DNA of 64,000 nt from positions 124,001 to 188,000 of the forward strand of contig NZ_JAQIFT010000068.1 in assembly GCF_027857615.1 (NCBI RefSeq), given 5' to 3'. The notes below the pieces were generated by a model. It was not told the DNA's origin, searched no databases, and was given only the letters and a program-made list of their open reading frames with translations. The stretch comes from Holtiella tumoricola. Its GTDB lineage: Bacteria; Bacillota; Clostridia; Lachnospirales; Cellulosilyticaceae. The position numbers and the translations under genes are program-made. Positions 17,645-26,179 of this stretch are shown here, piece by piece; position 1 is the stretch's first letter; every line of letters begins with the position of its first letter.

Positions 17645-17743
17645 GTGGAGAGCTACATAAGAATACTCTCAAAACTTGTTTTAGAAGGTGCGCATGAATA
17701 TTCTAAAACACTGTCTAGAGAGTAGCCCCACATAGCCCTCCAC
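17645..17743 (-). ncRNA. Candidate structured RNA element, about 99 nt
   Basis: Three nested stems form one long arm. GTGGAG.GCTA (17645-17655) pairs with TAGC.CTCCAC (17733-17743) with one mismatch; ACTCTC (17665-17670) pairs with GAGAGT (17718-17723); GTTTTAGAA (17678-17686) pairs with TTCTAAAAC (17701-17709). The apical loop is 14 nt. It starts 11 nt past the radical SAM stop codon and ends 92 nt before the 50-residue gene. There is no U run, so it is not an ordinary terminator. The strand and role are not certain. Confidence 0.45.
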
Positions 17744-17754
17744 ATTATTCCCAT

Positions 17755-19137
17755 CTATTTTACTTTTTGTTTTGCAGCTTCTCTCGCCGCCTTTTGTTGT
17801 ATATTTTCCGCCCATAATGGCTCTGCTCGTTGTGCCCATATCTCACCATACTCTTTTGTCTTTGCTGCCAGCTCCTCTACATCTTCTGGCTGAATATACT
17901 CTGTGGATTTGGCACCAGCATTTTTAACCATTTCTGCAATTTTTGGTGAGTTATCTAATATAGGACATGGTCTAAATTGGTTACAATTAAACGGTTGATT
18001 TTTTTGATATTCCATAAAAAGTGGCTGACCTAAAGCTTCAATAAGTGATACCTCTTTAATATTTGCATTGGAATAATGACAAAATACACATGGTTCTACA
18101 TCCCCATTAGCATTAATATGACAGTATCTTCTTCCACCTGCTACACAGCCTCCAACATATTCTGCATCATGCCAGAAATCCATATTGAAGATGGCTTTTT
18201 CCCCTCTCCACTCACGAATGGTACGATAAAGCTGTTCCCTTTGATCCGGTGTTGCCATTAATGATGTATCTGTACCACATCCAATAGGCATAAAAGTAAA
18301 ATACCAAGAGAAATAAGCCCCTTTATCAATCATAAGGTCAATAAATGCATCTGATAGTACACTTTCGCTATTCTGATTGGTAAAGCATGTTGAGAATCCA
18401 AAAGGTACACGATGCCTCTTCATCACATCCATTGCACGCATAATGTCTTTCCAAGACCCTTCGCCACGTCTACCATCTGTGGCGTCATCAAAACCTTCTA
18501 CGCTAATCGTTGGCACAATATTCCCAAGCCTACAAAAATCTTCACAAAGTGCATCATCAATTAAAGTTCCATTCGTAAACATCATAAAGACACAGTCATT
18601 ATGTTTTTCAGCTAAACGTAGTATATCTTTTTTACGTACAAGAGGTTCTCCTCCTGTCATAATATAGAAATAAATACCTAAGTCTTTACCTTGTGTAAAT
18701 AAATCATCTAATTCATCGCAACTTAAATTCAATGCTTTATTATAATCAGCTGCCCAACATCCAATACACTTCTTATTGCATGCTGTTGTGGGGTCAATAA
18801 GTATTGTAAATGGAATATCATGACCATATTTCTTACGATTTTTTTCTAGCTCTTCCCATCCTTTGATTGAACTATTTAATAAAAAATTAGTGAATACAGT
18901 TTCTAATATATGTGGATTCACTTCTGTTGCTAGCCTAGACATAAGCTGTATCCAATTATTATCTTCTTCACTAAGGAGTTCCTCTAGTACATCATAGATT
19001 TCTGTGTAGTAGGACTTTGTATCCACTTTACGTACAAGCTTTAAAATATTTGACAAGTTTTCTTCCGGATTCTTTCTTAAATAATGAATCATTTGCTTTA
19101 AAATTGTCTTTTCTACTTGATATTTTACATTGAGCAT
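17755..19137 (-). CDS. Radical SAM protein with C-terminal cysteine region
   Basis: The 460-residue protein carries the radical SAM cluster motif CNKKCIGC (Cys 120, 124, 127) and the SAM-binding TGGEP, followed by the usual half-barrel. After it comes a cysteine-rich region (GGCVAGGRRYCHINANGDVEPCVFCHYSN and a later FNCNQFRPCP), which looks like a SPASM-type auxiliary cluster domain. An N-terminal helical domain of about 100 residues precedes the core. It lies 24 nt after the MntP-like membrane protein gene. No precursor peptide gene with a typical core is next to it; the 50-residue gene has no Cys. Substrate unknown. Confidence 0.85.
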   Translation of the reverse strand: MLNVKYQVEKTILKQMIHYLRKNPEENLSNILKLVRKVDTKSYYTEIYDVLEELLSEEDNNWIQLMSRLATEVNPHILETVFTNFLLNSSIKGWEELEKNRKKYGHDIPFTILIDPTTACNKKCIGCWAADYNKALNLSCDELDDLFTQGKDLGIYFYIMTGGEPLVRKKDILRLAEKHNDCVFMMFTNGTLIDDALCEDFCRLGNIVPTISVEGFDDATDGRRGEGSWKDIMRAMDVMKRHRVPFGFSTCFTNQNSESVLSDAFIDLMIDKGAYFSWYFTFMPIGCGTDTSLMATPDQREQLYRTIREWRGEKAIFNMDFWHDAEYVGGCVAGGRRYCHINANGDVEPCVFCHYSNANIKEVSLIEALGQPLFMEYQKNQPFNCNQFRPCPILDNSPKIAEMVKNAGAKSTEYIQPEDVEELAAKTKEYGEIWAQRAEPLWAENIQQKAAREAAKQKVK

Positions 19138-19161
19138 AAAATACGCCTCCCAAAAATAGTT

Positions 19162-19734
19162 TTAAAAACAATTCATCACTAATCTAAATGCAATAATTAA
19201 TAAGATACATCCACTGCATCCATTCACTACAACATGATATTTCATGCCTAACCTATAGCCCATCCAAAGGCCAAGTGCCACAGATACACTTGTAATACAA
19301 AAAGTAAGTACAAGATTTTTAATAATAGCAAGCTGTAATAATGCTAGTAAAATGCCTAGTATTAATGCGTCTACTCCCAGTATGCATGCTGACTTTACTA
19401 AAGCCTTATAATTCATCGTTTCTTCTCTTTTTTCCACAAAGGAATGTTCTCTAAAGGTACGTCGAAACATCTTCATGCTTAAAAAAATTAAGGTAAGTGC
19501 TGCTAAAAAAGGAGTAAAAGTGAGTCCGCCTTCTATATGTAGATTTTCCATCAGTAAACTTATTGTAATCATCCCTATGCCTAGCATAATGGTTTGGATT
19601 ATGGCAAACAAAAGGCTTACTAAGCACAGTGTTACCTTGTTTAAATGCCATTGATTAGCTCCCTTTTTTAAAGCTTCATTGAAAGGTTCTAATGCCAATC
19701 CAATAATTACTACAATGACTTCCCATAGTTTCAA
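19162..19734 (-). CDS. Degenerate MntP-like membrane protein
   Basis: The 190-residue protein has six membrane segments in two halves, in the layout of the manganese exporter MntP. The second half keeps the family Asp (LGVDAL, Asp122) and the GLWMGYRLG motif. The first half has Glu16 (ALEPFNEALKKG) where MntP normally has Asp in SMDAF. The start is TTG at 19734, with AAAGGAAG 9 nt upstream. It precedes the radical SAM gene by 24 nt, and both are probably co-transcribed. The altered first half suggests a different ion or a different role. Confidence 0.65.
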   Translation of the reverse strand: MKLWEVIVVIIGLALEPFNEALKKGANQWHLNKVTLCLVSLLFAIIQTIMLGIGMITISLLMENLHIEGGLTFTPFLAALTLIFLSMKMFRRTFREHSFVEKREETMNYKALVKSACILGVDALILGILLALLQLAIIKNLVLTFCITSVSVALGLWMGYRLGMKYHVVVNGCSGCILLIIAFRLVMNCF

Positions 19735-19830
19735 CGTCTCACTTCCTTTCTCTTGAATTAGTTTAATTATATGCCACCTTTATTACTTCTTAACATATAC
19801 ACTCCACCCTTATTGTCTTGTTGAAAATAC

Positions 19831-19857
19831 AAAAAGCCACGAATGTCGTGGCTTTTA
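19831..19857 (-). terminator. Terminator after the TetR gene
   Basis: AAAAGCCACGA/TCGTGGCTTTT is a perfect stem with a 3-nt loop and flanking T runs, about 60 nt past the TetR stop codon. It separates that gene from the MntP-like gene. Confidence 0.9.
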
Positions 19858-19918
19858 AAATATATCTTATCTATGCTCTATTTTAAGGATAAATAAACTT
19901 CTTTGTGACTCCTATGTA

Positions 19919-20482
19919 TTACATAATTTGTTCTACAATATCTACTAAGGAATGTGAAATGAGAATTCTATAGTTTTTTGCCATCTCTTCCCCACTTAAG
20001 GTTAGACCTTTATGAAACCATTCTTTAATGATAAATGTCAAACCTTGTGCATAGTATTGCGCAATCCCTGCAGCTGTAAAAATACCTGCACCACTTTTGC
20101 CTTCTCCTGCATAGAGTTCAAAAGCTTCTTGCAACACTCTCTGTGTATTTTCACAGAAAATCTGTTCAAAACCATTCTGACCTTCTGTCTTAATAGCTCT
20201 TAAATAAAATTCCCTTTCTTTCTCTAGCTTTGTAAATAAAAATTGCATGGCTGCATCTGGCATTTTATTTTTAAGCAATAAATCTGCTCCATTAAAAAGT
20301 TCCTCTCTACATATCCATTCTAGTACTTCATACTTATCTGCAAAGTGATTATAAAATGTTGGACGCATAAGCCCAGCCTTATCTGTAATCATTTTAATTG
20401 TAATTTTTTCAAATGGATACTCTAGCATCAGTGTTCTAAAACCTTCTGCTAGCTGCTCTTTAACTTGCTTTTTTTCACCCAT
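19919..20482 (-). CDS. TetR family transcriptional regulator
   Basis: The 187-residue regulator has an N-terminal helix-turn-helix (residues 8-55) with the family hallmark ITDKAGLMRPTFYNHFADKYEVLEW. The rest is a helical ligand or dimerisation domain with an aromatic-rich end (YYAQGLTFIIKEWFHKG). The shape resembles the DhaS/TetR_C_7 type often found in Clostridia. It is transcribed in the same direction as the MntP-like gene but separated by a terminator, so it may regulate it in trans. Effector unknown. Confidence 0.88.
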   Translation of the reverse strand: MGEKKQVKEQLAEGFRTLMLEYPFEKITIKMITDKAGLMRPTFYNHFADKYEVLEWICREELFNGADLLLKNKMPDAAMQFLFTKLEKEREFYLRAIKTEGQNGFEQIFCENTQRVLQEAFELYAGEGKSGAGIFTAAGIAQYYAQGLTFIIKEWFHKGLTLSGEEMAKNYRILISHSLVDIVEQIM

Positions 20483-20760
20483 TAGCCAGCCCCCATTCTT
20501 TTTAGTGTATCTATTTTAAAGTTTTACTTAACCACTATAGATCAGATAATTCTACCTCTAACAATTAACTTGACGTATGCTTTATTTCATATTCTTTTGT
20601 AACTATCTAACTCCAGTTAAGAGTTTCCCCTTTAAGATCATTGAATCTCCCTCATATTTTTTTACCTCTTATTTTACACTATTATACAACTAAATCCAAG
20701 TAATGTTATTAAATTTTATAACATTCACATAATAATGCTTTTATTTTTGTCAATTAAATT
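20483..20760 (-). other. Long 5' region of the TetR gene with tiny reading frames
   Basis: No full gene lies here. A TATAAT box (20681-20686, minus strand) would give a leader of about 190 nt. Inside it a 12-codon frame (20603-20641) has a good ribosome site, AGGGAG, 5 nt before its ATG, and a 5-codon frame lies just before that. These may be leader peptides or chance. The rest is A+T-rich, without further structure that I can see. Confidence 0.35.
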
Positions 20761-20819
20761 AAAAATAAAAATCCTTCTAATTATTGGAATATATTTCCCA
20801 ACAAATTAGAAGGATTTTT
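20761..20819 (-). terminator. Terminator of spo0A
   Basis: A 16-bp perfect stem (20767-20782 against 20804-20819) with a 21-nt loop ends in a U-rich tract on the minus strand, about 30 nt past the spo0A stop codon. Confidence 0.9.
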
Positions 20820-20849
20820 AACGTTTTCAGTCATTATCAATTTAATTAT

Positions 20850-21716
20850 TTAACCTACTTGAAGTTCAAGGCGAAGTCTATCAGCAATTAATGCGATAAA
20901 TTCACTATTTGTAGGTTTGCCTTTCCCATTGTTTACTGTATAACCAAAAAGTTGATCAATAGTATCCATTTTTCCTCTACTCCATGCTACTTCAATAGCA
21001 TGACGAATTGCACGTTCTACACGGCTTGGTGTTGTATTATAGTTCTTAGCGATATTTGGATAAAGTTGTTTTGTAATAGAGTTAAGAATATCCATATCGT
21101 TAATCGCCATAATAATTGCATCACGTAAGTATTGATACCCTTTAATATGGGCTGGAATTCCAATCTCGTGAATAACATTTGTTACTTCAGTTTCTAAGCT
21201 ATGTGCAGTCACTACTGGACGTGATTGTTGAGCTTGAGCCTTCACATTAATTCCTGCATTTTGGAAAATAGATGAAGAATGTGCTGAAGTAGCTGTTACT
21301 GGTGTAGGTTCACTTGATTGTCTGATGCTACTCGTCATATTTTTAAGTTGTCTAATACGTGTTGTCAATGTATCCATATCAAATGGTTTTACAATATAGT
21401 AAGCAGCACCTAATGCCAAGGCACGTTCTGTAATTTTATCTTGCCCTACAGCTGAAAGCATTACTACTAAAGGCTTTTGATCTGGATCCATACTTTGAAG
21501 GTTTTCTAATACACCAATACCATCTAAATATGGCATAATTACATCTAGAATTAGTACATCTGGTGCTAAAGCTTTAATTTGTTCACATGCTTCTATTCCA
21601 TTTGCTGCTACCCCAACAACTTCCATATCTTCTTGTTTGTTTAAAAATTCTTTTAAAATTTGACTAAAGTCTTTATTATCATCAGCTAAGACGATTCTTA
21701 TTTTTTTCTCTTGCAA
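20850..21716 (-). CDS. spo0A: Sporulation master regulator Spo0A
   Basis: Response regulator that starts sporulation when phosphorylated. The receiver domain has the acidic pair ADD, the phospho-acceptor Asp in LILDVIMPYLDG (about residue 58) and the KPFD lysine. After a Ser/Thr/Gln-rich linker comes the Spo0A DNA-binding domain, with the highly conserved TPSRVERAIRHAIEVAW and NSEFIALIADRLR. The frame extends to 21746, but AGGGGGAG lies 5 nt before a TTG at 21716, giving 288 residues and no extra tail. It has its own promoter and terminator directly behind spoIVB, as in many Firmicutes. Confidence 0.97.
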   Translation of the reverse strand: MQEKKIRIVLADDNKDFSQILKEFLNKQEDMEVVGVAANGIEACEQIKALAPDVLILDVIMPYLDGIGVLENLQSMDPDQKPLVVMLSAVGQDKITERALALGAAYYIVKPFDMDTLTTRIRQLKNMTSSIRQSSEPTPVTATSAHSSSIFQNAGINVKAQAQQSRPVVTAHSLETEVTNVIHEIGIPAHIKGYQYLRDAIIMAINDMDILNSITKQLYPNIAKNYNTTPSRVERAIRHAIEVAWSRGKMDTIDQLFGYTVNNGKGKPTNSEFIALIADRLRLELQVG

Positions 21717-21768
21717 AATGACTCCCCCTACTTCGTATAAATACAATATTTTACCAAAATCTAATAAT

Positions 21769-21797
21769 ATTATATCTAATTATAAAAATTAAATCAA
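21769..21797 (-). promoter_or_regulatory. Sigma-A promoter of spo0A
   Basis: On the minus strand TTGATT (21797-21792) and TATAAT (21774-21769) are 17 bp apart, about 45 bp upstream of the TTG start codon. Confidence 0.7.
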
Positions 21798-21837
21798 TAC
21801 CATATTCTTACATACTTGATTTTTTTTACACTAATAT

Positions 21838-23034
21838 CTATTTTACTTCATTATTAATCATATTTTCAATGAAAATTCCATATCCTTTTGTGGGATCTTG
21901 AATAAATACATGGGTTACAGCACCTACAAGTTTGCCATTTTGTATAATTGGGCTTCCACTCATACCTTGTATAATCCCATTAGTCATTTCGAGTAATGCA
22001 GGATCTGTAATTTGAATCACCATTCCTTTAGCTGGTTCTGATGTATATCTAGATACCTTTTTGATCATTACTTGATAGCTTCTTACTTCATTACCTAAAA
22101 TATTACTTAAGATATAGGCTTCACCTTCCACAATTTCATTTTGATAAGCAATAGGAATTGATGTATTTTTAAAGACATCTTCTCCTCTTTTATTAAGGCT
22201 TCCAAATATACCAAGAGGTGTGTTATTATCAATATTCCCTAAAATATTTTTAGGTGTATATTCTATAATTCCTTTTAATTCTCCTGGTTCACCTTTTTCA
22301 CCTTTATGAATTGCTGTAATGGCTGTTCTTGTAACCTCTCCTGACTTAATAGGTAATAACTTTTTAATATCAGAATCATTAATACCATGTCCTAATGCAC
22401 CAAATACATTTGTCTCTGGGTCATAGTAAGTTAATGTACCAATTCCTTGAGCACTATCTTTAACCCAAATACCAAGTTTGTACACTTCTTCACTACCACA
22501 ATACTCCGGAATGATGCTTACGTCAACTATTTCTTCTTTTCTGTTTACTTTCATTTGCATTTCTTTACCTTTAGATGTCTCAACCAGTTCTTTTAAATGT
22601 TCTTTAGATTCTAGCTCTATCCCATCTACCTCAAGAATCATATCTCCCTTCATAAGCTTATTCTTACAAGGAGATACTTCTATCTCTTTCCCTGTAAATG
22701 GACTTGTTCCAAGCACACAAATGCCCTTGGCATCAACTTTAACACCTATAAGTTGGCCACAGGGCACTACTGTTTTTGCTTTAACTACATTCACATTCAC
22801 AGTCTTAAGTGGTATATAACCTAATAGAGAAATTTCAAGATTATCATTTGTAGCTTGCTTTGCACAAAACGGCCACTCTACTATTTTTTCATAGGAAGAA
22901 CCTTGCGCAAGTTGAATATGGTTAGGTAATACATGAGAAAGCAAAAACGGGCTACTTAGCACAATACATAAGATTAGTAGTGTAAAACTTACCCATTTTT
23001 TATTTTGTCTGTCCATTTTCATTCTATGCCACAT
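21838..23034 (-). CDS. spoIVB: SpoIVB serine peptidase
   Basis: This forespore-made protease crosses into the intermembrane space and triggers processing of pro-sigma-K. The N-terminal membrane anchor is at residues 16-35, a PDZ domain lies about residues 95-180 (GICVLGTSPF, GDMILEVDG), and the S55 peptidase domain contains GHGIND (His216) and the serine motif GMSGSPI (357-363). At 398 residues the length is normal. The start could be codon 1 or the ATGs at codons 5 and 7; the ribosome site is weak. It lies between recN and spo0A, as in B. subtilis. Confidence 0.95.
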   Translation of the reverse strand: MWHRMKMDRQNKKWVSFTLLILCIVLSSPFLLSHVLPNHIQLAQGSSYEKIVEWPFCAKQATNDNLEISLLGYIPLKTVNVNVVKAKTVVPCGQLIGVKVDAKGICVLGTSPFTGKEIEVSPCKNKLMKGDMILEVDGIELESKEHLKELVETSKGKEMQMKVNRKEEIVDVSIIPEYCGSEEVYKLGIWVKDSAQGIGTLTYYDPETNVFGALGHGINDSDIKKLLPIKSGEVTRTAITAIHKGEKGEPGELKGIIEYTPKNILGNIDNNTPLGIFGSLNKRGEDVFKNTSIPIAYQNEIVEGEAYILSNILGNEVRSYQVMIKKVSRYTSEPAKGMVIQITDPALLEMTNGIIQGMSGSPIIQNGKLVGAVTHVFIQDPTKGYGIFIENMINNEVK

Positions 23035-23118
23035 CCTGTCTTTGCAATTAAGCTGTCATATCTTTAAATTCTCCCTTTCCAAATACATTTATTCAGTTAT
23101 TATAAGGTAAGATTTGTA

Positions 23119-23146
23119 TAAAAAAAGACATCGCTTATACGATGCC
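23119..23146 (-). terminator. Terminator of recN
   Basis: GCATCG/CGATGC arms around a 6-nt loop with a seven-U run on the minus strand. The hairpin overlaps the last codons of recN. Confidence 0.8.
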
Positions 23147-24829
23147 TTGTTTATAAGTATTTGCTGTCTCTTTTAATTCTTTTGCACTATTTAAGGTACT
23201 TTCTGTTATTAATCCACCCATCAATCTACAAAGCTCTTTTTGAAGTACTTCTTGATCAATAGTTGTTAAATGTGTTTTAGTATGATTATCTACTACCGTT
23301 TTTTCAATAAGATAATTTTGATCACCCATAGCTGCAATTTGAGGTAAATGGGTAATACAAATAACTTGACGCATTCTTGAAATCACAGCAAGTTTCTCAC
23401 CTACTTTTTGTGCTGCAAGTCCACTAATACCTGTATCAATTTCATCAAAGATTACTGTCTCAATAGTATCTCCTAACACAAGAACAGTTTTAATTGCAAG
23501 CATTACACGAGAGATTTCTCCACCTGATGCAATTTTAGCAAGCCCGTGCATATCTTCTCCTAAATTTGTACGAATCAAGAATTCCACACTATCTTGTCCA
23601 TTGCGATTAAAGCTAGAAATAGGTTCTATTGCTACCTTAAATTCTGCATGAGGCATTTGAAGATCATGAAGATGCTCATTAATTTGAACTTCTATCGTTC
23701 TAGCAATATCATTTCGCTTAGTGGTGAGCTTGCTAGATAATTGGCCTAAGGCTTGCTCTAATCTATCCACTTCCTTTTCAAGTTTTTCCTTATTCTCTGT
23801 ACTGCCAAGTAGTTCTTCTAACTCTTTCTGACAGCTAGCTTGATAGGATAAAATTTCAGCAATAGAACTTCCATATTTTTGCTTTAAGCGATAAATGGTA
23901 TCTAATCTTGTTTGTATTTCTTGTAAAAGTTCTGGTGAGTATTCAATTTGATCTACAAATCGTCTCATTTGATAAGTAATATCTTGCACCTCAGCTTCTG
24001 CTGCTAGAAGCCTTGTATGCAAACTGCTCAGTTCTTCATTGATGTTACTTACATCTTGAATATGTTGTGTAGCACGGCCAACAAGTTCTAATGCACCTAC
24101 TTGATGCCCTTCTGAAGCTTCAAGTGCATCATAAGCTTTTTGACATTGCATTAAAATCTTTTCTGCATGAGACAAAATATCATATTGACTTTTTAAGTTT
24201 TCTTCTTCATCCACTTTTAAGTTACATGCTGCAATTTCATTAATTTGAAATTCTAACATATCTTGAAGTTGTAGTTTTTTTCTATCATCTGTGCTAATAT
24301 GTTCTAACTCTGCTTTAACCTCTACAAGATGCATATATTGGATTTTATATTCTTCCTTTAATGTATGGAAGGATTCATCTCCAAAGCTATCTAACATTTC
24401 TATATGTGTAGATACATCTAACAAAGATTGTGGCTCATGCTGTCCATGTACATCAATAAGAAGTGCTGCTAGTTCTTTAACAGCTTGTCTTGTACAGGTT
24501 ACACCATTAATTTTATATACTGTACGTCCTGAAATATATAGAATACGTTCTAGTTCTATTGTAGTCCCTGTATAAGGATACCCTTCACCTTCTAAATAAC
24601 TTATTCCAAACCCCTTTTCATCTTCAAAAGTAAGCCTTACATAAGCGCATTGCTCACCTTTACGAATGATTTGTTTAGAGGTTCTATTTCCTATTGCAAA
24701 TTGAATAGAGTCAATCAACATAGACTTTCCAGCTCCTGTCTCACCTGTAAAAATATTAAGGTGAGGATGAAACTCTAGTGTAATCTCTTCAATAAGTGCA
24801 ATATTTCTTACGTGTAAACAAGTAAGCAT
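23135..24829 (-). CDS. recN: DNA repair protein RecN
   Basis: SMC-like ATPase that acts early in double-strand break repair. Walker A GETGAGKSM is at residues 30-38. Long coiled coils occupy about 150-360, and the C-terminal half holds the signature IASGGEISRVMLAIK and Walker B VIFDEIDTGISG. The 564-residue length is normal. The gene follows argR closely (14 nt), ends the long dxs-tlyA-nadK-argR-recN run and has its own terminator. Confidence 0.96.
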   Translation of the reverse strand: MLTCLHVRNIALIEEITLEFHPHLNIFTGETGAGKSMLIDSIQFAIGNRTSKQIIRKGEQCAYVRLTFEDEKGFGISYLEGEGYPYTGTTIELERILYISGRTVYKINGVTCTRQAVKELAALLIDVHGQHEPQSLLDVSTHIEMLDSFGDESFHTLKEEYKIQYMHLVEVKAELEHISTDDRKKLQLQDMLEFQINEIAACNLKVDEEENLKSQYDILSHAEKILMQCQKAYDALEASEGHQVGALELVGRATQHIQDVSNINEELSSLHTRLLAAEAEVQDITYQMRRFVDQIEYSPELLQEIQTRLDTIYRLKQKYGSSIAEILSYQASCQKELEELLGSTENKEKLEKEVDRLEQALGQLSSKLTTKRNDIARTIEVQINEHLHDLQMPHAEFKVAIEPISSFNRNGQDSVEFLIRTNLGEDMHGLAKIASGGEISRVMLAIKTVLVLGDTIETVIFDEIDTGISGLAAQKVGEKLAVISRMRQVICITHLPQIAAMGDQNYLIEKTVVDNHTKTHLTTIDQEVLQKELCRLMGGLITESTLNSAKELKETANTYKQGIV

Positions 24830-24843
24830 CTTATCTCTCCTTA

Positions 24844-25302
24844 TTAAGAGTTTAAAACTTCCTGGAATTTGTTAATCACGCTTTCCATCTCTTCAATATC
24901 ACGAATTGCACAAAAGATTGTATCATCACCAGCTAATGTTCCTACAATCTCTTCATGCTTAAAGGCATCAATAGCTGCTGCTACTGCATTGCCCATTCCT
25001 GTTAAGGTTCTTATAACTAAAATGTTTTGTGCGATATCCATAGACACAAAACCTGCCTTGAAAACGCGAATCACTTTTTCAGAAATCTGGTTTTCATAGT
25101 TTGCAAGTGCTACATATTTTTGTGCATTATTCTTGCCAGCTACTTTTGTTAATCTAAGCTCTCGAATATCACGTGATACAGTCGCTTGAGTAACTTTAAA
25201 ACCAGCTTTTTCTAGGTTTTCTGCTAATTCTTCTTGTGTTTCTATTTCTTGTTTTTGAATAAGACTTAAAATCTTAGATTGTCTTTGTTCTTTCATTCCC
25301 AT
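24844..25302 (-). CDS. argR: Arginine repressor / regulator ArgR
   Basis: The 152-residue regulator has a winged helix N-terminal domain (KILSLIQKQEIETQEEL, ATVSRDIRELRL). The C-terminal hexamerisation and arginine-binding domain includes the conserved GTLAGDDTIFCAIRD. It normally controls arginine synthesis and use. It sits between nadK and recN, the usual clostridial order, and starts 4 nt after nadK ends. No arginine genes are near. Confidence 0.95.
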   Translation of the reverse strand: MGMKEQRQSKILSLIQKQEIETQEELAENLEKAGFKVTQATVSRDIRELRLTKVAGKNNAQKYVALANYENQISEKVIRVFKAGFVSMDIAQNILVIRTLTGMGNAVAAAIDAFKHEEIVGTLAGDDTIFCAIRDIEEMESVINKFQEVLNS

Positions 25303-25305
25303 AGA

Positions 25306-26166
25306 TTATTTACGCCTCTCAACTATTTTTTTTCTTAATATCTCAAAAAAATGCAATTCAGAAAGTTTAATCAGCTTTGTTGTGTAAGGTGCCTTTTGTA
25401 TTTCTATACAATGCATAGGGGTAATGTTCATTTTCATTTGTCCATCTACTACCAGTTCTAAAGTGGTACCATCGTAATTATTCGTTTTAATTTGGATACG
25501 ATCTGTATCTGATACAATAACAGCACGTGAATAAATAGAGTGTGGACATATTGGTGTAATCATAATTTGACGTGCATTTGGTGCCACAATAGGCCCTCCT
25601 GCTGAAAGATTATAGGCTGTAGAACCTGTTGGTGTTGCAAAAATAATACCGTCTGCAGGATAGATATCTAAAAATTGTTCATTCACTTGAATTTCAAATT
25701 CGGATATTCTAGAAGAGCTTCCTCGAGCCACATAAATATCATTTAAAGCCTGAAACTTATGGGTTTCTCCTGAGGGGAGTGTCACTTTTACTGTCAGCAT
25801 CATACGTTCATCAATAGAGTAAGTATCTTGTATTAATTTAGGTAATAACTCTTGTACTTCTGAGATTTCTACATCTGCTAAAAAGCCTAAACGCCCTAAA
25901 TTGATTCCCATTATGGGTAAATCATATAAGCACGCTTTTTGTGTTACACTTAAAATGGTACCATCACCACCTATTGCAATGATGGCTTCACTTTTTTCAT
26001 AAATTTGCTCATCTTCTACAAGGTGTACACCTTTACCTAACAAACACCCAATATGATGTGCAATATAAACTTCTGCTTCATGCTCAAGCAGCCATTCTAT
26101 TACACACTTGGTTGTTTCTAGATCTTTATCTTTTAAGAGATTTGGAACAATCCCTATACGTTTCAT
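25306..26166 (-). CDS. nadK: NAD kinase
   Basis: Phosphorylates NAD to NADP in the cytoplasm. The catalytic GGDGT lies at residues 67-71 (IAIGGDGTIL). The NAD-binding LGRLGFLAD and the TPTGSTAYNLSAGGPI motif follow in the right order. The 286-residue length is normal. It is in the tlyA-nadK-argR-recN operon with short gaps. Confidence 0.95.
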   Translation of the reverse strand: MKRIGIVPNLLKDKDLETTKCVIEWLLEHEAEVYIAHHIGCLLGKGVHLVEDEQIYEKSEAIIAIGGDGTILSVTQKACLYDLPIMGINLGRLGFLADVEISEVQELLPKLIQDTYSIDERMMLTVKVTLPSGETHKFQALNDIYVARGSSSRISEFEIQVNEQFLDIYPADGIIFATPTGSTAYNLSAGGPIVAPNARQIMITPICPHSIYSRAVIVSDTDRIQIKTNNYDGTTLELVVDGQMKMNITPMHCIEIQKAPYTTKLIKLSELHFFEILRKKIVERRK

Positions 26167-26179
26167 TCACCTCACCTAC

